DNA of 64,000 nt from Caballeronia cordobensis (GTDB lineage: Bacteria; Pseudomonadota; Gammaproteobacteria; Burkholderiales; Burkholderiaceae). Under the pieces are notes generated by a model that saw only the letters and a list, made by a program, of their open reading frames with translations, had not been told where the DNA came from and did not search any database. Both the position numbers and the translations under genes were made by a program. The stretch covers positions 1 to 64,000 of the forward strand of contig NZ_FCNY02000009.1 of NCBI RefSeq assembly GCF_001544575.2, written 5' to 3'. Shown in pieces: positions 56,544-64,000 of the stretch (its first letter is position 1; every line of letters begins with the position of its first letter).

Positions 56544-57926
56544 TTGCCGATGAAAACCTGGCTGTGGCGCTGCGTCCGATGGCTCTGCTGGCTGATCGCA
56601 TTCGCGCCCGTGAGCGCCGCCGCGACGGCCCCGGTCGCCGTGATTCCGCTGAAAGGCGCGATCGGCCCGGCGAGCGCGGATTTCGTCGTGCGCTCGCTCG
56701 CCCGCGCCGCCGAGGAGCACGCGCAGCTCGCGGTGCTCGAACTCGACACGCCCGGCGGCCTCGATCTTTCGATGCGCTCGATCATCCAGGCGATCCTTGC
56801 TTCGCCGGTGCCGGTGGCCGCGTTCATCGCGCCGAGCGGCGCGCGCGCGGCGAGCGCGGGCACGTACATCACCTATGCGAGCCACATCGCGGCGATGGCC
56901 CCCGGCACGAACCTCGGCGCGGCCTCGCCCGTGCAGTTGGGAATCGGTGGCGGCGGCGGCGGCGGCGGCGGCGCGGATCGCGAGGGCAAGTCCGCGTCGA
57001 ACGCCGACGCGCAATCGACCGAAACGCGCAAGCAGATGCAGGACGCCTCGGCCTATATCCGCGGCCTCGCCCAATTGCGCGGGCGCAACGTGCAATGGGC
57101 CGAGCGCGCGGTGCGCGAAGCGGTCGCGCTGTCGGCGACGGAAGCGCTGGAGCAGAAAGTCATCGATCTGACCGCCGCCGACGTGCCCGATCTGCTCGCC
57201 AGGCTCGACGGCCGCCGCATCAAGACGGCGAGCGGCGAACACGTCCTCGCGACGAAGAACGCGCCGCTCGTCGTGCTGCAACCCGACTGGCGCAGCCGCT
57301 TTCTCGCGACCATCACGGACCCGAGCGTCGCGCTCATCCTGATGATGATCGGCATGTATGGGCTTTTCTTCGAGTTCGCCAATCCCGGCATGGTGCTGCC
57401 GGGCGTCGCCGGCGCGATCTGCCTGCTCGTCGGCTTGTTCGCGCTGCAACTCCTGCCGATCAATTTCGTCGGACTGGGACTGATCGTGCTCGGTCTCGGC
57501 TTTCTCGTCGCGGAAATGTTTCTGCCGACGTTCGGCTCGCTCGGCATCGGCGGGATCATCGCGTTCGCAATCGGCGCGCTCATGCTGATCGATACCGACG
57601 TGCCGGGCTTCGGCGTGCCGGTCGGCGTCGTGGTCGGGCTTGCGCTGTTCACCGCGCTGTTCGTTTTCACGGTGTCGGGCGTCGCGTTGAAGGCGCGCAG
57701 GCGTCCCGTCGTGAGCGGCGAAGAGGCGCTGCGCGGCAGTATCGGCGTGATGCTCGCGCATGAAGCCGAAGGCGGCTGGGCGCGCGTGCACGGCGAGCGA
57801 TGGCGCGTGGAGGCGGCCGCGTCGTGCGCGTTGCCGCAGGAAGGCGCGCGCGTGCGGGTGCTGTCGCGGCATGGGCTGACACTGACGGTCGAGGCCATCG
57901 ACGAACACATTCACAACGAGGCTTGA
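56544..57926 (+). CDS. NfeD-family membrane serine protease
   Basis: 460 residues. Signal/anchor (WLWRCVRWLCWLIAFAPVSAAA), a ClpP-like protease domain with nucleophile Ser104 (ARAASAGTY) and general-base Lys163 (TRKQMQDASAYIRG), a run of nine Gly (about 135-143) encoded by GGC repeats, four membrane helices (about 255-385) and a C-terminal OB-fold NfeD domain. It probably cleaves or remodels membrane partners such as the stomatin encoded immediately downstream (3 nt). Confidence 0.92.
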   Translation: MPMKTWLWRCVRWLCWLIAFAPVSAAATAPVAVIPLKGAIGPASADFVVRSLARAAEEHAQLAVLELDTPGGLDLSMRSIIQAILASPVPVAAFIAPSGARAASAGTYITYASHIAAMAPGTNLGAASPVQLGIGGGGGGGGGADREGKSASNADAQSTETRKQMQDASAYIRGLAQLRGRNVQWAERAVREAVALSATEALEQKVIDLTAADVPDLLARLDGRRIKTASGEHVLATKNAPLVVLQPDWRSRFLATITDPSVALILMMIGMYGLFFEFANPGMVLPGVAGAICLLVGLFALQLLPINFVGLGLIVLGLGFLVAEMFLPTFGSLGIGGIIAFAIGALMLIDTDVPGFGVPVGVVVGLALFTALFVFTVSGVALKARRRPVVSGEEALRGSIGVMLAHEAEGGWARVHGERWRVEAAASCALPQEGARVRVLSRHGLTLTVEAIDEHIHNEA

Positions 57927-57929
57927 AAA

Positions 57930-58703
57930 ATGGGGCTTACTTTCGGTTTCAGCGGCATTCTGATCGCGCTCGCGATCTTCATCGTGGCGTCGGCGGTGCG
58001 CATCTTTCGCGAGTACGAGCGCGGCGTCGTGTTCATGCTCGGGCGCTTCTGGAAAGTGAAAGGACCGGGGCTCGTGCTGATCATTCCGGTCGTGCAGCAG
58101 GTCGTGCGGATGGACTTGCGCACCGTCGTGTTCGACGTGCCGCCGCAGGACGTCATCACGCGCGACAACGTGTCGGTGAAGGTGAACGCGGTCGTGTACT
58201 TTCGCGTCGTCGATCCGGAGCGAGCGGTGATTCAGGTCGCGCGCTTTCTCGAAGCGACGAGCCAGCTTTCGCAAACCACCTTGCGCGCGATTCTCGGCAA
58301 GCACGAGCTCGACGAACTGCTGTCCGAGCGCGAGCGCCTGAACAGCGACATCCAGCGCGTGCTGGATTCGCAGACCGACGCGTGGGGCATCAAGGTATCG
58401 AACGTGGAGATCAAGGACGTCGACATCAACGAGACGATGATTCGCGCGATCGCCCGTCAGGCCGAAGCGGAGCGCGAGCGGCGTGCGAAGATCATTCACG
58501 CGGAAGGGGAATTGCAGGCCTCGGAGAAGCTCCTGCAGGCGGCGCAGATGCTCGCGCAGCAACCGCAGGCGATGCAACTGCGCTACCTGCAAACCCTGAC
58601 GACGATCGCCGGCGACAAGAATTCGACGATCGTCTTTCCGGTGCCGGTCGATATCGTTTCCACCGTCATCGACCGGATCACTAAAGGCCCGCCGAAGCCT
58701 TAA
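57930..58703 (+). CDS. slipin (stomatin/prohibitin family)
   Basis: 257 residues with one N-terminal membrane helix (FSGILIALAIFIVASAVRIF), an SPFH domain (REYERGVVFMLGRFWKVKGPGLVLIIPVVQQVVRMDLRTVVFDVPPQDVITRDNVSVKVNAVVYFRV) and a helical C-terminus (RQAEAERERRAKIIHAEGELQASEKLL). Forms membrane scaffolds and pairs with NfeD. Translationally coupled to it. Confidence 0.95.
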   Translation: MGLTFGFSGILIALAIFIVASAVRIFREYERGVVFMLGRFWKVKGPGLVLIIPVVQQVVRMDLRTVVFDVPPQDVITRDNVSVKVNAVVYFRVVDPERAVIQVARFLEATSQLSQTTLRAILGKHELDELLSERERLNSDIQRVLDSQTDAWGIKVSNVEIKDVDINETMIRAIARQAEAERERRAKIIHAEGELQASEKLLQAAQMLAQQPQAMQLRYLQTLTTIAGDKNSTIVFPVPVDIVSTVIDRITKGPPKP

Positions 58704-59236
58704 GCGAGCTTCGGAAAATCGAGCGTCGTGTCATTCACGCGATTCACCAGATTCGTGAAGTTGATGACGCTCATCGCGAACAGCGTGTCGATGACCTGCG
58801 CTTCCGAATAACCCGCTTCGCGCACTTCGTCTAGACGCGCCGCGTCGATCGTGCCCGTCGTTCCCGTGAGATGCCGCACGAAGCGCACGAGCGCGTCGCG
58901 CTTTGCGTTGCCGGTGGCTTCGCCTGCGCGGATCTGCTGCGTTTCCAGTTGCGACAGCCCGACCATCTTGCCCACCAGCGTGTGCGCGGCGGCACAGTAT
59001 TCACAGCCCACGAGTTCGCTCACGGCGAGCTTGATCGCTTCGACATCGGCCTTGTCGAGGCTGCTCTTCGCGAGAATCGCGTCGCCTTGAAGTGCTGCGC
59101 CGAGCGCGGCCGGGCTATGCGTGCCGATGGTCGCGTACGCGTTCGGCACCTTGCCCGCGGCCTTCTTGATGGCGGCGAAAAGATCGGCGGCGGCGCCGGT
59201 TGCTTCGTTGACGTTGATCTGGGAAAGACGGGACAT
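58700..59236 (-). CDS. AhpD/carboxymuconolactone decarboxylase-like protein
   Basis: 178 residues. The AhpD-type redox motif ELVGCEYCAAAHTLVGKMVGL (CxxC then His) identifies a peroxidase-like member of the CMD family. N-terminal LFAAIKKAAGKVPNAYATIG and C-terminal FAMSVINFTNLVNRVNDTTLDFP match small AhpD-like proteins rather than gamma-carboxymuconolactone decarboxylase PcaC. Divergent from a LysR regulator, convergent with slipin (4-nt overlap). Confidence 0.9.
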   Translation of the reverse strand: MSRLSQINVNEATGAAADLFAAIKKAAGKVPNAYATIGTHSPAALGAALQGDAILAKSSLDKADVEAIKLAVSELVGCEYCAAAHTLVGKMVGLSQLETQQIRAGEATGNAKRDALVRFVRHLTGTTGTIDAARLDEVREAGYSEAQVIDTLFAMSVINFTNLVNRVNDTTLDFPKLA

Positions 59237-59421
59237 GGTGTGCTCCTTCGTTCAGTGGTTGGCCATCTCGATGGCATGGGTGAACTTTAGGCGCGCACGG
59301 CTTGCGCGTGAATGCTCGCGCGGCTCGTAAAACCGCGCGATCGTCTCAACGTGCGAATGCGGCGGCTTCATGCCATCATCGGGGCTTTCCCGGCACGCAT
59401 CGCGCGATTCTCGACACGCAC

Positions 59422-60363
59422 ATGGATTATCTGACGAGCCTGAAGGTGTTCTGCACCGTGGTCGAAGCCAAGAGCTTCGCGCGCGCAGCCGACATACTCG
59501 GCTTGTCGCCGCCGGTCGTGTCGCGGGCCATCGCGGGGCTCGAAACGCGGCTCGGCAGCCGGCTTTTCAATCGGACGACGCGGCAAATCTCGCTCACCGA
59601 AACCGCGGAGCGCTTCTTCGCGGATTGCTCGCGCGTGCTCGACGAACTCCAGGCGATGGAAGAGCGCGCCTCGCATCGCGCGAGCGAAGCGACCGGCCTC
59701 CTGCGGCTCGTCGCGCATACGACCGCCATGACGAGCCGCTACACGCCGCTCGTCGCGAGCTTCAGGCGCGCGCATCCGCACGTCGGCCTTGACGTCACGC
59801 TGACCGAACGGCCCGTGGATCTCGTCGGCGAAGGCTACGATCTCGCGCTCGTGCTGCCGTTCATGCTGTCCACCGATACGCCCGTTACGCGCCTGCTCGA
59901 AACCATTCCGCTCGTGCTCGTCGCGAGTCCCGCGTATCTCGCGCAACATGCCGCGCCGCGCCATCCGTCCGAACTCGTCGATCATCATTTCGTGCCGATG
60001 TCGCCGTCCATCCGCAAGCCGGTGCTGACGTTTCGCATCGGTGGCGAGGACGTGCGCGTGCCGGTGAATCACGATATCTCGTCGAACAGCGCGCTCTTCA
60101 ATCGCGACATGGTGTTGCAAGGCTTCGGCATCGGCGTGCTGCCCGCGGCGCTCGTTCAGAGCGAGATCGCGGCGGGGCGGCTCGTCACGCTGCTCGACGC
60201 TTACGAGCGCGTCGATGCCGCGATCGAGATCCGCATTGCCTACAGTTCGCGCGCGCTGGTGCCGGCCAAGGTGCGCGCGTTCGTCGATCACGCGGTGCGT
60301 TTTTGCGCCGATGAACTCGCGCCGCCCGACCGGGCGCCGCTCGCCACGCTCCGGCAAGACTGA
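59422..60363 (+). CDS. LysR-family transcriptional regulator
   Basis: 313 residues from ATG 59422 (MDYLTSLKVFCTVVEAKSFARAADILGLSPPVVSRAIAGLETRLG, HTH about 5-65). Effector domain follows. Divergent from the AhpD-like gene (185 bp apart), so it most likely regulates that gene. It may also affect the downstream efflux operon. Confidence 0.92.
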   Translation: MDYLTSLKVFCTVVEAKSFARAADILGLSPPVVSRAIAGLETRLGSRLFNRTTRQISLTETAERFFADCSRVLDELQAMEERASHRASEATGLLRLVAHTTAMTSRYTPLVASFRRAHPHVGLDVTLTERPVDLVGEGYDLALVLPFMLSTDTPVTRLLETIPLVLVASPAYLAQHAAPRHPSELVDHHFVPMSPSIRKPVLTFRIGGEDVRVPVNHDISSNSALFNRDMVLQGFGIGVLPAALVQSEIAAGRLVTLLDAYERVDAAIEIRIAYSSRALVPAKVRAFVDHAVRFCADELAPPDRAPLATLRQD

Positions 60364-60436
60364 GGCGAAGCCTTATCCGGCGCGGCTTTGCGCGATTCTT
60401 TCCACCAGCGTTATTGTCTCGTGTGCGCCATGACGG

Positions 60437-60465
60437 TTGACATGGTGTATATGCACATCTAGTCT
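60437..60465 (+). promoter_or_regulatory. sigma-70 type promoter of the efflux operon
   Basis: TTGACA (60437-60442), a 17-nt spacer and TAGTCT (60460-60465). The -35 is a consensus match; the -10 matches weakly. The operator half GTGTATATGCACAT (60445-60458) fills the spacer, so repressor binding would block RNA polymerase. Confidence 0.6.
60445..60458. promoter_or_regulatory. operator copy 1 of the efflux operon
   Basis: GTGTATATGCACAT, one copy of the ATATGCACA motif that recurs at 60518-60526. Near-palindromic. Confidence 0.6.
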
Positions 60466-60478
60466 TCCGGGCTATGAC

Positions 60479-60501
60479 GGGCAACGCAGGTTGCCCTTTT
60501 T
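60479..60501 (+). terminator. leader hairpin (attenuator or LysR terminator)
   Basis: GGGCAAC (60479-60485) pairs with GTTGCCC (60490-60496), followed by TTTTT. It lies 115 nt after the LysR stop and downstream of the putative promoter, 36 nt before the efflux ATG. It may terminate read-through from lysR or attenuate the efflux transcript. Confidence 0.65.
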
Positions 60502-60512
60502 CCAATTTAATA

Positions 60513-60526
60513 TGTGCATATGCACA
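60513..60526. promoter_or_regulatory. operator copy 2 of the efflux operon
   Basis: TGTGCATATGCACA, a perfect 14-bp palindrome 10 nt before the emrA-like ATG. It shares ATATGCACA with copy 1, 69 bp away. A MarR/TetR-like or LysR protein is a plausible ligand; identity unknown. Confidence 0.65.
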
Positions 60527-60536
60527 AACAAGCTCA

Positions 60537-61628
60537 ATGACGACTCCTACGACGGAAATGCCATCGGTGGCGGCGCCGGCTCTCACGAGGCCGGCGCGGC
60601 GAATTCCCTGGATGCTGCTCGCGCTCGGGCTGATCGGACTGGTGTTGATCGCCGCCGCCTCGTATTGGGCGCTCGTGCTGCGCTTCGTCCAGACGACCGA
60701 CGACGCCTATGTCGGCGGCGACGTCACCGTGCTCGCACCGAAGGTCAACGGCTTCGTCACCGACGTGCTCGTGCAGGACAACCAGCGCGTGAAGGCGGGG
60801 CAAGTGCTGATCCGCCTCGACGCGCGCGACTACGACGCGCGTCTCGCGCAGGCGAACGCGGAAGTGTCGAGCGCGCGTGCGGCCGTGGCCGAACTGCAGG
60901 CGAAGGACGCGCTGCAGGCCGCCGTGATCAATCAGCAGCAGGCGGAAGTGCGCGCGTCGTCGGCGGAACTCACGCGCAGCGGGCAGGATCGCGTGCGCTA
61001 TCGCGAACTGGTGAAGGACGATGCGGTGTCGAATCAGATCGTCGAACGCGCGGATGCGGACTACACGAAGGCGCAGGCGGCGGTCGATCGCAGCGGCGCG
61101 TCGCTCGTCGCGGCGAAACGCCAGTTGAGCGTGATCGAAGCGCAGATCGCGGATGCCGAGGCGCGTGTCGCGACCGCCGAGGCCGCGCGGCGCGTCGCGG
61201 AACTGAACGTCGAATACACGACGATCCGCTCGCCCGTCGATGGCTACGTGGGCAACCGCACGGCGCGCGTCGGCGTGCTCGCGAACGTCGGCACCTCGCT
61301 TCTGACGATCATCCCCTCGACCGGACTGTGGATCGACGCCAACTTCAAGGAGGATCAGCTCAGGAAAATGCGCCCCGGCGACGAGGCCGATGTCGAACTC
61401 GATGCGTCGAGCGTGCCGCTCACCGGCCGCGTCGAAAGCCTCGCCCCCGCGACCGGCGCGACCTTCAGCGTGCTGCCCGCCGAGAACGCGACCGGCAACT
61501 TCACGAAGATCGTGCAGCGCGTGCCCGTGCGCATCCGTCTCGATGTGCCGAAGGGCATGGAATCCGTGCTGAGGCCGGGCCTGTCCGCGACCGTCAAGGT
61601 GCATCTGCGCAAACAGGCGAACGGCTGA
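60537..61628 (+). CDS. emrA: EmrA/HlyD-family periplasmic adaptor
   Basis: 363 residues from ATG 60537. One N-terminal membrane helix (IPWMLLALGLIGLVLIAAASYWALVL), a lipoyl/barrel-sandwich half (TTDDAYVGGDVTVLAPKVNGFVTDVLVQDNQRVKAGQVLIRLDARDY), a long coiled coil (about 100-210) and the second half (VEYTTIRSPVDGYVGNRTARVGVLANVGTSLLTIIP, WIDANFKEDQL). It links the inner pump to an outer-membrane channel. Confidence 0.93.
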   Translation: MTTPTTEMPSVAAPALTRPARRIPWMLLALGLIGLVLIAAASYWALVLRFVQTTDDAYVGGDVTVLAPKVNGFVTDVLVQDNQRVKAGQVLIRLDARDYDARLAQANAEVSSARAAVAELQAKDALQAAVINQQQAEVRASSAELTRSGQDRVRYRELVKDDAVSNQIVERADADYTKAQAAVDRSGASLVAAKRQLSVIEAQIADAEARVATAEAARRVAELNVEYTTIRSPVDGYVGNRTARVGVLANVGTSLLTIIPSTGLWIDANFKEDQLRKMRPGDEADVELDASSVPLTGRVESLAPATGATFSVLPAENATGNFTKIVQRVPVRIRLDVPKGMESVLRPGLSATVKVHLRKQANG

Positions 61629-61639
61629 GGAGCGCGGCC

Positions 61640-63214
61640 ATGACTCACACGATTCCCTCCGATCCCGCCTCACAGCCGATCAAGCAGCGCGTGTTCGCCT
61701 TCGCGCTCATGTGCCTGGGCTTCTTCATGGCGACGCTCGATATCCAGATCGTCGCGTCGTCGCTGAAGGATATCGGCGGCGGCCTGTCCGCGAGCCAGGA
61801 CGAGCTGTCCTGGGTGCAGACCTCGTATCTGATCGCGGAAATCCTCGTCATTCCGATGTCGGGCTGGCTCTCCAAAGTGATGTCCACGCGCTGGCTCTTC
61901 GTCGCTTCGGCGGTCGGCTTCACGATCACGAGCATGTTGTGCGGCATGGCATGGGACATCAATTCGATGATCCTCTTTCGCGGCATGCAGGGCGCGCTCG
62001 GCGCCGCGATGATTCCGACCGTGTTCACGACGGCCTTCGTGCTCTTTCCCGGCAAGCAGCGGCTGATCGCATCGACGACCATCGGCGCGCTGGCCTCGCT
62101 CGCGCCCGCGGTCGGCCCGGTGATCGGCGGATGGATCACGGATCAGTGGTCGTGGCATTGGCTGTTCTATCTGAACGTCGTGCCCGGTCTCGTCGTGGCG
62201 GTACTCGTGCCGAAGTACGTGCATATCGACGAGCCGAATCTTGCGTTGCTGAAGAAGGGCGACTATCTCGGCATCGCGCTGATGTCCGGCTTTCTCGGCT
62301 GTCTGGAGTACGTGCTCGAAGAAGGGCCGCGCAAGAACTGGTTCGGCGACGACGCGATCATCGCGTGTGCATGGATCTCCGGGATTTGCGGCTTTCTCTT
62401 TCTCGTGCACGCGTTCACGGCGAAAGATCCGGTTGTCGATCTGCGCGCGCTCGCGGTGCGCAACTTCGCGATCGGCAGTCTGCTTTCGTTCGTGACGGGC
62501 ATCGGCATTTTCGTCTCGGTGTTTCTGACGCCCGTGTTTCTCGCCCGCGTGCGCGGTTTCGATTCGCTGCATACGGGTCTCGCGCTGCTTTCCGTCGGCT
62601 GTTTTCAGTTGATCGCCATCGGCTTTTATGGCTTCGCGACGCGCTACTTCGACATGCGCGTGCTGCTCGCCTTCGGTCTGATCTGCTTCGGCGCGGGCTG
62701 TTATCTCTATACGCCGCTGACGCACGACTGGGGCTGGCAAGAATTCCTTCTGCCGCAAGCGCTGCGCGGCATCGGCCAGCAATTCGCCGTGCCGCCCATC
62801 GTGACGATGGCGCTCGGCTCGCTGCCGCCGTCGCGGCTCAAATCGGCCAGCGGTCTGTTCAATCTGATGCGCAATCTCGGCGGCGCGATCGGCATTGCGG
62901 TCAGCGCGACGATGCTCAACGACCGTCTCAATCTGCACTACCTGCGCCTGAACGAGAACGTGACGATCGGCCGCCCGGTCATCGACGATCTGTTGTCGCG
63001 CAGCTCCGCCCATCTCGCGTCCGTCGCGGGCGATGCGCTGAACGCGTCGCAAGCGGGACTCGCCTCGCTGCATGCGCTCGTGATGCGCGAAGCGCTCGTG
63101 CTGACGTTCGCCGACTGCTTCTACGTGCTCGCGCTGTGTTTTCTCGTCGGCCTCGCGACGGTGTTCTTCGCGAAGCCGATCACGACCGCGCCGCCGTCGT
63201 CGGATGCGCATTGA
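61640..63214 (+). CDS. emrB: EmrB/QacA-family drug efflux pump (DHA2, MFS)
   Basis: 524 residues from ATG 61640, about 14 membrane helices. Motif C region GPVIGGWITDQWSWHWLFYLNVVPG and N-terminal FMATLDIQIVASSLKDIGGGLSASQDELSWVQTSYLIAEI are typical of EmrB. Proton-driven export of hydrophobic compounds through EmrA and an outer-membrane factor. 11 nt after emrA, followed 27 nt later by the outer-membrane gene. Confidence 0.95.
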   Translation: MTHTIPSDPASQPIKQRVFAFALMCLGFFMATLDIQIVASSLKDIGGGLSASQDELSWVQTSYLIAEILVIPMSGWLSKVMSTRWLFVASAVGFTITSMLCGMAWDINSMILFRGMQGALGAAMIPTVFTTAFVLFPGKQRLIASTTIGALASLAPAVGPVIGGWITDQWSWHWLFYLNVVPGLVVAVLVPKYVHIDEPNLALLKKGDYLGIALMSGFLGCLEYVLEEGPRKNWFGDDAIIACAWISGICGFLFLVHAFTAKDPVVDLRALAVRNFAIGSLLSFVTGIGIFVSVFLTPVFLARVRGFDSLHTGLALLSVGCFQLIAIGFYGFATRYFDMRVLLAFGLICFGAGCYLYTPLTHDWGWQEFLLPQALRGIGQQFAVPPIVTMALGSLPPSRLKSASGLFNLMRNLGGAIGIAVSATMLNDRLNLHYLRLNENVTIGRPVIDDLLSRSSAHLASVAGDALNASQAGLASLHALVMREALVLTFADCFYVLALCFLVGLATVFFAKPITTAPPSSDAH

Positions 63215-63241
63215 ACCGGGTCTTATCTGGATGCTTCGATC

Positions 63242-64000
63242 ATGAAGAAACTGCTTGCCGAAATACTCGCGTGTCTGACGCTCGCCGCATGCGCGGTGCA
63301 GCCCGCCACGCACGCCGATCTGCCCGCGAAAGTGAACGCGACCGCGCCCGCCGGCTGGAGCGTCGATGTGCCGAAACAGGACGCCGATCCCACCGCGTGG
63401 TGGAACCAGTTCAACGACCCGGCGATGCATGAACTGGTCGCGTCGGTGCTGAACGACAACCTCGACGTGCAGGCCGCGGTCGAACGCGTGAAGCAGGCAC
63501 AGGCGCTGACGACGCAACGCCGCGCCGCGCTGCTGCCGCAACTCGATCTGGGCGCGGGCGGATCGTACACGCGCCAGAACACGCCGCCGCCGCTTGGCTA
63601 TGTGAAGCAGGCCGGCATCGGCCTCAATCTCAGCTGGACGCCCGATGTCTTCGGCGGCGAGCGTCTGGAACTGCTGGCGTCGCAGGCGCAGCTTGTTGGC
63701 CGCGAACATGCGGCGGATCAGATCAGGCTCGCGCTCGCGGCGAATACGGCGGGCGCGTATATCGATCTGCGCTGGGCGCAGGCGGAACTGAAAATCCTGC
63801 AAGACAACCGCGAGATTCGCGAGCGCGCGCTGAAGCTCACGCAGCGCCGTCTGCAATACGGCCTGTCGACGCAACTCGATGTCGCGCGTGCGCAGAATCA
63901 GTTGAGCGATCTGCTCTCGCGCATTCCGCGCACGCAGGCGACGATTCAGCATCAACTGAGCCTGATCGCGGTGTATTCGGGCCGCACGCCCGAGTCCGTC
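63242..64000 (+). CDS. NodT-family outer-membrane efflux lipoprotein (5' part)
   Basis: 253 codons visible; it runs off the right edge. Lipoprotein signal with lipobox LTLAACA (Cys about 18), then the RND/EmrAB outer-membrane factor pattern WWNQFNDPAMHELVASVLNDNLDVQAAVERVKQAQALTTQRRAALLPQLDLG and SWTPDVFGG...YIDLRWAQAEL...LKLTQRRLQYGLSTQLDVARAQNQL. Third component of the tripartite efflux pump. Confidence 0.93.
   Translation, partial: MKKLLAEILACLTLAACAVQPATHADLPAKVNATAPAGWSVDVPKQDADPTAWWNQFNDPAMHELVASVLNDNLDVQAAVERVKQAQALTTQRRAALLPQLDLGAGGSYTRQNTPPPLGYVKQAGIGLNLSWTPDVFGGERLELLASQAQLVGREHAADQIRLALAANTAGAYIDLRWAQAELKILQDNREIRERALKLTQRRLQYGLSTQLDVARAQNQLSDLLSRIPRTQATIQHQLSLIAVYSGRTPESV

Noticed and set aside
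61670..63955. Long minus-strand frame opposite emrB and the outer-membrane gene
   Set aside because: Arg/Glu/His-rich translation without motifs, antisense to clear transporter genes; a by-product of high GC.

Overview
The window is GC-rich (roughly two thirds G+C), gene-dense DNA whose gene content points to a Burkholderiaceae betaproteobacterium, most likely Caballeronia or Paraburkholderia and probably a secondary chromosome. This is inferred from the prpR/prpBC layout, the pcaHG/pcaQ pair, small DUF4148- and DUF3022-like proteins, many LysR regulators and a typical intergenic inverted repeat. I see no rRNA, tRNA, CRISPR array, insertion sequence or prophage. It is catabolic and regulatory accessory DNA rather than a mobile island.

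Layout. 1-3.4 kb: 2-methylcitrate cycle genes prpB and prpC (prpC cut by the window edge), divergent from the sigma-54 activator prpR, with a good -24/-12 promoter between them. 3.4-6.2 kb: a DUF2288 gene, protocatechuate dioxygenase pcaG/pcaH and the divergent regulator pcaQ. 6.4-10.6 kb: a single-domain response regulator, a PlsC acyltransferase, a prolyl aminopeptidase, an EAL-domain protein and a small hypothetical gene. 11.1-15.0 kb: a FeeM-like N-acyl amino acid synthase next to a membrane 7TMR-PAS-GGDEF-EAL protein. 15.1-17.6 kb: a ROK-type regulator, a LysE exporter and an Lrp regulator. 17.7-20.6 kb: hutU-hutI. 20.7-26.8 kb: small membrane or hypothetical genes, a DUF937/OmpA-type envelope protein, YciI, a LysR regulator and a mechanosensitive channel. 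27.0-36.1 kb: one tightly coupled operon of an RpiR regulator, a beta-aspartyl peptidase, a four-gene peptide ABC transporter and two D-aminopeptidase-type enzymes. 36.2-37.5 kb: a small hypothetical gene, crcB and a GNAT gene. 37.6-42.7 kb: hutH-hutC-hutD-hutF-hutG. 43-52.3 kb: a DUF4148 gene, a RutR-like regulator and a complete reductive pyrimidine catabolic operon (amidohydrolase, preT, preA, NCS1 transporter, hydA). 52.4-58.7 kb: a CDP-diglyceride hydrolase, a BrnT/BrnA toxin-antitoxin pair with a shortened antitoxin, a second pyrB fused to a DNA-binding domain, YjbQ, NfeD and slipin. 58.7-64 kb: an AhpD-like protein, a LysR regulator and an EmrA/EmrB/outer-membrane-factor efflux operon cut by the right edge.

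How they work together. Histidine degradation is complete but split between two loci 17 kb apart. Both have palindromes resembling HutC operators, so one repressor (HutC at 39.1 kb) probably controls both. Pyrimidine catabolism is complete, and a palindrome with the RutR spacing lies between the regulator and the operon. It is interrupted before hydA by a 560-bp noncoding composite inverted repeat. The most unusual items are the HTH-aspartate carbamoyltransferase fusion with a perfect 9-bp-arm palindrome directly before its start codon, the FeeM-like synthase paired with a c-di-GMP enzyme, the beta-aspartyl/D-peptide scavenging operon, and the BrnA-like antitoxin lacking its DNA-binding half.
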